A DNA stretch of 64,000 nucleotides from NCBI RefSeq assembly GCF_023954335.1, contig NZ_JAMLIE010000001.1, positions 434,001 through 498,000 on the forward strand, read 5' to 3'. Of this stretch, positions 51,889-59,444 are shown piece by piece (position 1 is the stretch's first letter; each line of letters begins with the position of its first letter). The notes under the pieces were generated by a model, which made no database searches, had not been told where the DNA came from, and saw only the letters and a program-made list of their open reading frames with translations. The stretch comes from Aquamicrobium sp. (GTDB taxonomy: Bacteria; Pseudomonadota; Alphaproteobacteria; Rhizobiales; Rhizobiaceae). A program made the position numbers and the translations under genes.

Positions 51889-51990
51889 CCCCGTAGCGAC
51901 AAACGCCCGTAGAACGAAAAGAGCCGCCTCCAGTTTCCCGGAGGCGGCAAGATACCCGCGTGCTGTAAACGTGGGCAGGAAACCGATTAT

Positions 51991-52173
51991 TCAATCGCCA
52001 GCCGGCGCATTCTTCATGGCTTCGGCTACATCCTCGAAAGTAGTCCCGACCTGCTTGCCGACCGCCGACGCTCCGCCGATGACGGCAAGAGCAATAAGTG
52101 CGGCAATGAGGCCGTATTCTATAGCCGTCGCGCCGCTCTCGTCCTTGATAAACTTCTCAAAGAGGGTATTCAT
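51991..52173 (-). CDS. Flp-family type IVb pilin
   Basis: A 60-residue prepilin: short leader NTLFEKFIKDESG, processing after Gly at G-ATAIEYGLIAALIALAVIGG with the conserved Glu at +5, one hydrophobic helix, and a short soluble tail. CGGAG stands before the ATG. It would be cleaved by a TadV/CpaA-type peptidase and assembled by a Tad system. No tad assembly genes are present in the island, although a TadG-like gene lies just outside at 53020. The 520 bp between this gene and attR hold the arm-type repeats and no other gene. Confidence 0.88.
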   Translation of the reverse strand: MNTLFEKFIKDESGATAIEYGLIAALIALAVIGGASAVGKQVGTTFEDVAEAMKNAPAGD

Positions 52174-52545
52174 CTCCGTATCCTTTCAGATGTACTCTGT
52201 GTTGCAGCCGTTATTCTGTGTACGGAAGAACCATACCCCCCCCCCTGCGATTTACTTAATAAAGATGGTTAAAAAATCTTAAGCCGCCGTATGGCTAACA
52301 TTCCGTGAGTAACGGATGGCAATGTCGCTTTCACGCTCATGGCCTGTGGGGAAGCTTCCTGTGGTCTGAGGGAATTTCTCCGAGAAAATCTCAAGGGGTC
52401 ATTCTCGCAAGCCGGAAGCCCCCGGCCCCCTGCCCCTCCCCACCTGCCGGGGGTGTCCGGGATGGTCTCGGGCGGCTCCATTCGGAAGGCGGGAAGCGGC
52501 AACCGTCCTTGATCCCGGATGGCGACGGGGTGGCGCGCCCTTCGG

Positions 52546-52587
52546 TTGGCTCCAATCTGGCTCCACTATGGCTCCACTCGGCTCCAA
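52546..52587. repeat. Arm-type integrase sites, right end (four GGCTCCA units)
   Basis: GGCTCCA occurs at 52548, 52559, 52570 and 52580, spacing 11, 11 and 10 bp, i.e. one helical turn. The middle two units lie in the 19-bp block identical to 43924-43942. It is located about 160 bp inside attR. The geometry fits cooperative binding of integrase N-terminal domains. Confidence 0.65.
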
Positions 52588-52696
52588 ATTTGGTCTGCTT
52601 CAGACCAAGCCTCTCTCCTTCTCCTTCACCCTTGCCTCCGGGCGGCAAAGCTGCTAGTCTCCAAGAAGTAGCTGATTTTATTTAGCTTCTAGGTTC

Positions 52697-52807
52697 GGGC
52701 GATTAGCTAAGGCGAAGCCGCTCAAGGCGACGAAGTTGCCGTCCAGCTGGTAGAGCGCCTCGTTTACACCGAGGATGTCGGCGGTTCGAGTCCGTCATCG
52801 CCCACCA
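52697..52807 (+). tRNA. Disrupted tRNA-Val copy at attR (insertion in the D arm)
   Basis: The first 12 bases of tRNA-Val (GGGCGATTAGCT, 52697-52708) are followed by 35 extra bases and then the complete rest of the tRNA (52744-52807, with CCA). The insert contains two possible hairpins (GGC-GAA-GCC and GGCGAC-GAA-GTTGCC). 52744-52811 is the attR half of the 68-bp direct repeat. Without removal of the insert the D arm cannot fold, so it is probably not a functional tRNA. Confidence 0.7.
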
Positions 52808-53019
52808 TTTTTTTTGCTCACGCCGAACTCGCTTCGCTCGCCGGCTCCGCGGGGCGGGCGAAAGCCCGGGCCGCGGTCGCGGCCTTGTTCGGGGTGAGCG
52901 GGTCGTTTTGCTCGCGCTTCCGACGATGATTCCCTCAGCATCCCGCCATCGCCAGATTTTAACCTTTTACGCCCAGAATGGCGCCGGTTCATCTGGAACG
53001 CGTGGTGGGTGGTGCTGCA

Positions 53020-54486
53020 ATGATCCGCAAGTTTTTCTCCAATCGGTCCGGCAATTTCGCGATCATGAGCGCGATTCTGACCCTGCCTCTGGTGTTGAGC
53101 GCGGGGCTTGCCATCGATTACGCGCGCTATTCGGCGTCGCACCGGCATCTTCAGGAGCTGGCCGACGCGGCCTCCTTGGCGCTCGCCGCCTCCAAGGAGC
53201 AGAATCGCGAAAAGCTCGAGAAGATGGCGAACGACGTCATCGCGGCGAACCGCGATCCGAGCCGCCTCGCTTCCGTCAGCGTCGCCAGTCTCGTCGCCAC
53301 GGCCGACGACATAGACCTCGAGCTCGACGGCGACATCCCCGCGACCATCATGAGCATCGCGGGCTACGATCGCCTGCCGAGCAAGGCGTCAGCGCTTGCC
53401 GAGCGCGCGGTGAGGGGCAATGTCGAGGTCGCGCTCATCCTCGACAACACGTGGTCGATGTCGGAGACGGATGCGAAAGGCGCTTCCAAGATCGCGACGC
53501 TGAAGACCGCATCGGCACGTCTCGTCGACGAGCTGATGCAGACGGAAGACGGCGTCGTCCGCATCGGGCTCGTGCCGTATGCCGACTACGTGAATGTCGG
53601 CACCCAGCACCGCGGCGCGTCATGGCTCGAGGTCGGGGCCGACTACACCACCACGCCTGCCCCGCGCACCTGCGAATGGAAGGACGTGACCACCAACGTC
53701 TGCGACAGGTACACCGACTGGAGAATGTGTACCCGCACCGTCGACGGCGTATCGGAGGAATACCGGTGCCGCGACTGCGCCGTGCCGTTGCGCCCGGTAA
53801 CGACCTACAAGGAAGTCTGCACCGGCGGCGGGAACGGCACCGCCTACAAGTGGTACGGTTGCGTCGGCTCGCGCCGGACCAGCGACAACAGGCTCCACGA
53901 CAAGAACCCTTCCGTGCGTTATCCCGGGTTCCTCGCGACGGCCTACAGGTGCCCCAACCCCATCGTGACGCTGACCTCCAGCAAGAGCACGCTGAAGACG
54001 GCCATCAACGACATGGTCATCAACCGCGACGGAACCGCCTACAGGCCCCTGACCTATATTCCGGCCGGGTTGATCTGGGGTCTGAACGTGCTGTCGCCGG
54101 GCGCGCCGTTCGAGGATTCGCAGGAATATGACGATCGCAATCTCAAGCCCCGCAAGGTGGCCGTCCTGATGACCGACGGGGTCAACACCCTGCGCTTCAA
54201 TTCGAGCAACGGGCAGCACCCCACGCTGAGTACGACGGAAGTCACCAGGCAGAACCAGCTCAACCAGACGAACAACGACACCAAGGCGATCTGCGACTAC
54301 ATGAAAACGAAGAACATCGAGATCTTCTCGATCGCCTTCATGGTCGATGACGCCACGGCGAAATCCATTCTGGAATATTGCGCGACCGATGCCGAGCACT
54401 ACTACGATGCCACCGACAGCGACGCGTTGCTGGCGGCCTTCAGCGGCATCGGATCGTCGCTGCGCGTCGTCAGGCTGGCCCGCTAG
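53020..54486 (+). CDS. TadG-like pilus/surface protein with vWA domain
   Basis: A 488-residue protein. A TadE/G-type N-terminal membrane segment (RSGNFAIMSAILTLPLVLSAGLAIDYARYSASHRHLQELADAASLALA, residues 8-55) is followed by a von Willebrand A domain beginning VEVALILDNTWSMSE, whose metal site is a D-x-T-x-S variant, and ending IFSIAFMVDD and YYDATDSDALLAAF. A Cys-rich insert (about residues 220-300) carries about nine cysteines, probably disulfides outside the membrane. It starts at ATG 53020; residues upstream are not homologous. It probably belongs to Flp-pilus or cell-surface functions. Confidence 0.85.
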   Translation: MIRKFFSNRSGNFAIMSAILTLPLVLSAGLAIDYARYSASHRHLQELADAASLALAASKEQNREKLEKMANDVIAANRDPSRLASVSVASLVATADDIDLELDGDIPATIMSIAGYDRLPSKASALAERAVRGNVEVALILDNTWSMSETDAKGASKIATLKTASARLVDELMQTEDGVVRIGLVPYADYVNVGTQHRGASWLEVGADYTTTPAPRTCEWKDVTTNVCDRYTDWRMCTRTVDGVSEEYRCRDCAVPLRPVTTYKEVCTGGGNGTAYKWYGCVGSRRTSDNRLHDKNPSVRYPGFLATAYRCPNPIVTLTSSKSTLKTAINDMVINRDGTAYRPLTYIPAGLIWGLNVLSPGAPFEDSQEYDDRNLKPRKVAVLMTDGVNTLRFNSSNGQHPTLSTTEVTRQNQLNQTNNDTKAICDYMKTKNIEIFSIAFMVDDATAKSILEYCATDAEHYYDATDSDALLAAFSGIGSSLRVVRLAR

Positions 54487-54595
54487 CCGCCCGCGGCGGC
54501 TTCGGAAGCATGTCGCTTTCGCCCGGCCCCCCGTTTCGGCCGGCGAGGAAAAACATCTCGTGACCTCGTCCCGGGGACGTGGTTAGTGGCCCGGC

Positions 54596-56476
54596 GTGCT
54601 GCGCGGCCGAATCGGCGATGCGGCGCGCGCCGTGCAACAGGAGATGGTTCCGGCCTTGACGACCACCGATGGCGAAGCGGCTGCCCGGCTTGAGGCGGCG
54701 CGCGCGCCGAAGCTGCCGATGCGCGACCTGCTTCGGCGCTTCGCGTCCTATTACCGCCCGCATCGCGGGCTGTTCGTGCTCGATTTCTCCAGCGCGGTCG
54801 CGGCCGGCCTGCTCGAGCTGGCCTTTCCCGTCGCGGTGACGTTGTTCATCGACCGGCTGCTGCCCACCGGCGATTTCGGGCTGATCGCCCTTGCCTCGGC
54901 GGGGCTGCTCCTCGTCTACGTCCTCAGCGCCGGCCTGCAGCTCGTGGTCACCTATTGGGGCCACATGCTCGGCATCCGCATCGAGACCGAGATGCGGCGC
55001 AAGGCGTTCGACCACCTCCAGAAGCTGTCCTTCGGCTTCTTCGACAACGTCAAGACCGGCCATCTGGTGGCGCGGCTCACCAAGGACCTTGAGGAGATCG
55101 GCGAGGTCGCCCATCACGGGCCGGAGGATCTGTTCCTCGCCGTGATGACGCTGATCGGCGCCTTCGCGCTGATGCTGTGGGTGCATGTGCCGCTCGCCCT
55201 CGTCACCGTGACGATACTGCCGCTGTCGGTCTTCGTGATCGTGCGCTACGGCGGGCGCATGACGGCGACCTGGCGGGCGATCTACGGCCGCGTGGCCGAG
55301 TTCAACGCCCGCATCGAGGAGAATGTCGGCGGCATCCGCGTGGTGCAGGCCTTCACCAACGAGGACCACGAGCGCAGCCTGTTCCTGCGCAGCAACGAGG
55401 GCTACCTGCGCACCAAGCTGGAGGCCTACCGGCTGATGGCCGCCGCCAAGTCGCTGTCCTACGTGTCGATGCGCTTCGTGCATGTCGTCGTCATGATGAC
55501 CGGGGCCTGGTTCGTGGTGCGCGGCGAGCTTTCGGCCGGAGGCTTCGTCGGCTTCCTGCTGCTCGTCGCCGCCTTCATGCGCCCGCTCGACATCATCGGC
55601 GCGGTGATCGAGACCTATCCCAAGGGGATCGCCGGCTTCCAGCGCTACACGCATTTCCTCGGCACGCGGCCCGACATCACCGATCGCGACGACGCCCGGG
55701 TGGTCGGCCGGCTGAAGGGCGACATCGCCTATCGCGGCGTGCGCTTCGGCTACCGGGCCGAAAGACCGATCCTCGACGGCCTCGACCTCACGGTCCGCGC
55801 CGGCGAGACGGTGGCCTTCGTCGGGCCGTCGGGCGCGGGCAAGACGACGATCTGCTCGCTCCTGCCGCGCTTCTACGAGATCGACGCCGGCGCGATCCTG
55901 ATCGACGGCATCGACATCCGCGACATGACGCTGAAGTCCCTGCGCTCCAATATCGGCATCGTGCAGCAGGACGTGTTCCTGTTCGCCGGCACGATCCGCG
56001 AGAACATCGCCTATGGAAGGCTCGACGCCTCGGAAGCGGAGATCGTCGAGGCGGCGCGCAAGGCGCGGCTCGACGACGTGATCGCCGGCCTGCCGGCGGG
56101 GCTCGACACCGTCGTCGGCGAGCGCGGGGTGAAGCTGTCGGGCGGGCAGAAGCAGCGCCTCGCCATTGCCCGCATCTTCCTCAAGAACCCGCCGATCCTG
56201 ATCCTCGACGAGGCGACCTCGGCGCTGGACACCGAGACCGAGCGCGCCATCCAGCAATCGCTGGCCGAGCTGGCGCGGGATCGCACCACGCTGGTCATCG
56301 CCCACCGGCTGGCGACCATCGCCAATGCCGACCGCATCCTCGTGGTCGAGGGCGGCGGGATCGTCGAGGAGGGCAGCCACGCCGAGCTCATCGGCCGCAA
56401 GGCCGGCCGTTACCGCAGCCTGCAGGCCGCGCAGGCCGGAGAGCGCCCGCCGCTGGCGTCCGGGGCCGTCTCCTGA
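54596..56476 (+). CDS. ABC-type exporter (fused membrane and ATPase domains)
   Basis: A 626-residue half-transporter. Six membrane helices span about residues 55-330 (LELAFPVAVTLFIDRLLP, FGLIALASAGLLLVYVLSAG, LFLAVMTLIGAFALML and others), including the usual EENVGGIRVVQAF coupling helix. The nucleotide-binding domain has Walker A GPSGAGKTT, Q-loop VQQDVFLFAG, signature LSGGQKQRLAIAR, Walker B ILILDEATSALD and the H-loop IAHRL. It works as a homodimer and exports lipid or drug substrates; the substrate is unknown. The start is uncertain: GTG 54596 or a later codon around 54719 (MRDLLRRF). Confidence 0.88.
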   Translation: MLRGRIGDAARAVQQEMVPALTTTDGEAAARLEAARAPKLPMRDLLRRFASYYRPHRGLFVLDFSSAVAAGLLELAFPVAVTLFIDRLLPTGDFGLIALASAGLLLVYVLSAGLQLVVTYWGHMLGIRIETEMRRKAFDHLQKLSFGFFDNVKTGHLVARLTKDLEEIGEVAHHGPEDLFLAVMTLIGAFALMLWVHVPLALVTVTILPLSVFVIVRYGGRMTATWRAIYGRVAEFNARIEENVGGIRVVQAFTNEDHERSLFLRSNEGYLRTKLEAYRLMAAAKSLSYVSMRFVHVVVMMTGAWFVVRGELSAGGFVGFLLLVAAFMRPLDIIGAVIETYPKGIAGFQRYTHFLGTRPDITDRDDARVVGRLKGDIAYRGVRFGYRAERPILDGLDLTVRAGETVAFVGPSGAGKTTICSLLPRFYEIDAGAILIDGIDIRDMTLKSLRSNIGIVQQDVFLFAGTIRENIAYGRLDASEAEIVEAARKARLDDVIAGLPAGLDTVVGERGVKLSGGQKQRLAIARIFLKNPPILILDEATSALDTETERAIQQSLAELARDRTTLVIAHRLATIANADRILVVEGGGIVEEGSHAELIGRKAGRYRSLQAAQAGERPPLASGAVS

Positions 56477-56566
56477 CCGACACGGCCGTCCCGGACGGGT
56501 TCGCCTATCTCTTGTTTTTACGCAATTCCGGACGCAAGACCGCTTCGCACTTTTGCTGGAATTGCT

Positions 56567-58162
56567 CTAGGCGTCCAGCATGGCGGTCAGCGTCTCCAGC
56601 CGGTCGGCGTCGGCCGGCTCCTTGTCCCAGCGCAGCCGCGAGATGCGGGGAAAGCGCATGGCGACGCCCGATTTGTGGCGCGTCGAGCGGTTCAGCCCCT
56701 CGAAGGCGACTTCGAGGACGAGCCCGTGCCGGGGTTCGGCGCGCACGGAGCGCACCGGCCCGAAGCGCTCGACGGTGTTGTCGCGGACGAACTTGTCGAT
56801 CAGCCTGAGCTCCTCGTCGGTGAAGCCGAAATAAGCCTTGCCGACCGGCACCAGCTCCTCGCCGCGCCACACGCCGAACGTGTAGTCCGAATAGAAGCTG
56901 GAGCGCTTGCCGTGGCCGCGCTGGGCGTACATCAGAACGGCGTCGACGATGTGCGGGTCGCGCTTCCACTTGAACCACGGCCCCTTCGGCCGCCCGGGCA
57001 CGTAGGGCGTGTCGAGCCGCTTCAGCATCACCCCCTCGATGACCGGGTGCGGCGGCGACAGGCGCAGGGTGTCGAGCGCCGCCCAACTGGCGAAGGGCAC
57101 GGTCGGCGACAGGTCGAAGCGGTCGGGATCGAGCCGGCCGACGAAGCGTTCGAGCCGCAGCCGCCGCTCGGCGAAGGGCGCGGCGCGCATATCCTCCGCG
57201 CCGTCGAGCAGGAGGTCGTAGCAGCGCATGAAGACGGGATAGTCGCGCAGCGTCCGGCCGGACACGGTCTTGCGGTTCAGCCGCTGCTGGAGGTCGGAGA
57301 AGCTGCCGACATGCCGCTCCGCCGGGCGGCCGACCAGCAACTCGCCGTCCAGCGCGCCGCTAAAGTCCATCGCCTCGACGAGGTCGGGAAAGGCCGGCGA
57401 GATCTCGTCGCCCGAGCGTGAATAAAGCCGCCGCCGCCCGCCCTCGCACACGGCCTGGACGCGGATGCCGTCCCATTTCCATTCGGCCGCGTAGTCGGCC
57501 GGCGCGATGCGCTCGAGGTCGCCGTCCTGCACCGGGTTGGCCAGCATGACCGGGCGGAACAGGGCGTTCGCGCTGCGCTCGGGCCGCGGCCCCGCGCCTT
57601 CCAGCCAGCGGAACAGCGCCTCGTAGGGAGGCTCCAGCCCGTGCCAGATCTCCTCGATGGCGTGGACGTCGACGCCGCCGAGCTCGGCCAGCGCCTGCTT
57701 GGCGAGGCGCGCCGAAACGCCGACGCGCAGGCCGCCCGTCACCAGCTTGATGACGGCGAAGCGCGAATCCGGCTCCAGCCGGTCGAGGAGCGAAGCGAGC
57801 ACCCGCCCCGCATCCGAGCGGCTGACGCCACTGAGCGCCTCGACCACGAAGGCGAGCGAGAGGTCGTCGTCGTTGGCGCGTATCGGAACGGGCGAGGGCC
57901 AGGCGAGCGAGATCGTCTCGGCGAGGTCGCCGACATAGTCGTAGGAATAGGCGAACAGCACCGGGTCCATGCGCTCGGTGATCAGCGCCCGCAAGAGCGC
58001 CGGCTTGACCGTGGCGAACGAAAGCCCGCCCGTCAGCGCGGCCAGCGCGTAGCCTCGGTCGGGGTCGGGCGTCGCGCGGAAATGGTCGACCATCAGCTTC
58101 AGCTTGGCGTTGCGCGAGGGGGTGAGCAGCAGCCCGTCCAGGAGTTCGGCGAAGCGGCGCAT
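56567..58162 (-). CDS. Ligase of the cisplatin-damage response cluster (ATP-dependent DNA ligase)
   Basis: A 531-residue ATP-dependent DNA ligase. N-terminal DNA-binding domain, then adenylation domain with the lysine motif AEWKWDGIRVQ, LYSRSGDEIS, motif III LDGELLV, motif IV VIEGVMLKRLDTPY, and motif V GPWFKWKRDP. An OB-fold follows. This matches the bacterial ligase found with an exonuclease, a DEXH helicase and the nuclease PdeM, all present here. ATG 58162 lies one base after the exonuclease stop, so the two are cotranscribed. Confidence 0.93.
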   Translation of the reverse strand: MRRFAELLDGLLLTPSRNAKLKLMVDHFRATPDPDRGYALAALTGGLSFATVKPALLRALITERMDPVLFAYSYDYVGDLAETISLAWPSPVPIRANDDDLSLAFVVEALSGVSRSDAGRVLASLLDRLEPDSRFAVIKLVTGGLRVGVSARLAKQALAELGGVDVHAIEEIWHGLEPPYEALFRWLEGAGPRPERSANALFRPVMLANPVQDGDLERIAPADYAAEWKWDGIRVQAVCEGGRRRLYSRSGDEISPAFPDLVEAMDFSGALDGELLVGRPAERHVGSFSDLQQRLNRKTVSGRTLRDYPVFMRCYDLLLDGAEDMRAAPFAERRLRLERFVGRLDPDRFDLSPTVPFASWAALDTLRLSPPHPVIEGVMLKRLDTPYVPGRPKGPWFKWKRDPHIVDAVLMYAQRGHGKRSSFYSDYTFGVWRGEELVPVGKAYFGFTDEELRLIDKFVRDNTVERFGPVRSVRAEPRHGLVLEVAFEGLNRSTRHKSGVAMRFPRISRLRWDKEPADADRLETLTAMLDA

Positions 58163-58163
58163 G

Positions 58164-59174
58164 CTATTCGGCCTCGTCTTCATAGCCGACGAGATGGAGC
58201 GGCCGCGCCGCGATCCCGGCGAGCTCGCACCAGCGCACCGTCGCCTCCTCGCTGCCATGCGTGACCCAGACCTCGCTTGCGCCGGTGTCGGTGATGGTCG
58301 CGGTCAGCTCGTTCCAGTCGCAATGGTCGGAGACGATCAGCGGCAGCTCGACGCCGCGCTGCCTGACGCGCTGGCGGATGCGCATCCAGCCCGAGGCGAA
58401 GGCGGAGACGGGATCGGCAAAGCGCCGCGCCCAGCGGTCGGCGAAGGCCGAGGGCGGCCCGACGACGATGGCGCCGGCAAGATCGCGCCGCGCGCCGGCC
58501 TCGACCGTCGCCGGCTCCAGCCGCCCGAGGTCGATGCCCTCGGATTGGTAGTAGTCGCACAATTTCGCCAGCGCGCCGTGGATGCGGATCGGCGCGTCGT
58601 GGCCTTCCTCGCGCAGGAGGCGGATCATGCGCTGCGCCTTGCCGAGCGCGTAGGCGCCGACGAGATGCGTCCGCTCGGGGAAATGCGCCACCGAGCGCAG
58701 CAGCTTCGCCGCCTCGCCACCGGCCGGCGGGTGGGTGAAGACCGGCAGCCCGAAGGTCGCCTCGGTGATGAACACGTCGCAGCGGACCGGCTCGAACGGC
58801 GCGCAGGTCGGGTCGGGCGCGCGCTTGTAGTCACCCGAGGCGACGATGCGCGTGCCGCCATGCTCGACCGCGATCTGCGCAGAGCCGAGGACGTGGCCGG
58901 CCGGATGGAAGGTGACGGTGACGTCGTTGACCACGATCTTCTCGCCATAGGCGGCGGCCTGGCGCGCGCCGGCAAAATCCGGCCCGTAGCGCAGCGCCAT
59001 GATGTCCAGTGTCTGGCGCGTGGCCAGCACATGGCCGTGGCCGGCCCGCGCGTGGTCGGAATGGCCGTGGGTGACCAGCGCCCGCCCGACCAGCCGCACC
59101 GGGTCGATGAAGAAATCCCCCGGCGGGCAATAGAGCCCTTCCGGGCGCGGGTGAAGAAGGTCGCGTGGCTGCAT
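58164..59174 (-). CDS. Ligase-associated DNA exonuclease (beta-CASP metallo-beta-lactamase fold)
   Basis: A 336-residue predicted nuclease. The first metal motif is THGHSDHARAGH, followed by FHPAGHVLGSAQI, SGDYKR and ITEATFGLP, all typical of the SNM1/beta-CASP-like exonucleases. A late SDHCDWNEL supplies the final metal ligands. It would trim damaged DNA ends for the ligase. It starts at 59174 and diverges from the helicase gene across a palindromic repeat region. Confidence 0.9.
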   Translation of the reverse strand: MQPRDLLHPRPEGLYCPPGDFFIDPVRLVGRALVTHGHSDHARAGHGHVLATRQTLDIMALRYGPDFAGARQAAAYGEKIVVNDVTVTFHPAGHVLGSAQIAVEHGGTRIVASGDYKRAPDPTCAPFEPVRCDVFITEATFGLPVFTHPPAGGEAAKLLRSVAHFPERTHLVGAYALGKAQRMIRLLREEGHDAPIRIHGALAKLCDYYQSEGIDLGRLEPATVEAGARRDLAGAIVVGPPSAFADRWARRFADPVSAFASGWMRIRQRVRQRGVELPLIVSDHCDWNELTATITDTGASEVWVTHGSEEATVRWCELAGIAARPLHLVGYEDEAE

Positions 59175-59237
59175 GGGGCATAGATAGGTCCGGCGGGCGG
59201 GAGCGGGAAGGCCCGGCCCTGCCGGCTCGCTACGCTC

Positions 59238-59390
59238 GCCCCCTCACCGGCCCTTCGGGCCACCTCTCCCCAAAGGGGAGAGGAAAGGCTGCCGCGATGA
59301 CCGCACGTTACCTTTCATTTGGGCGGAGCCGGCGCACGCGCTTTTCCTCTCCCCTATGGGGAGAGGTGGCCCGAAGGGCCGGTGAGGGGC
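59238..59390. repeat. BIME-like paired palindromes (family A)
   Basis: CCCCTCACCGGCCCTTCGGG followed by CCACCTCTCCCCAAAGGGGAGAGG (59238-59286) recurs inverted at 59343-59390. Each arm has its own hairpin (CTCTCCCC-AAA-GGGGAGAG and GGCCC-TT-CGGGCC), giving a compound stem-loop in the divergent promoter region of the repair genes. Such mosaic repeats are widespread in Rhizobiales. It may affect expression of both operons. Confidence 0.75.
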
Positions 59391-59444
59391 GGCGCGAGCG
59401 CGGGAAGGCTTGGCGCATCGCCTTCCCGGCATTACCTGTTGGCG

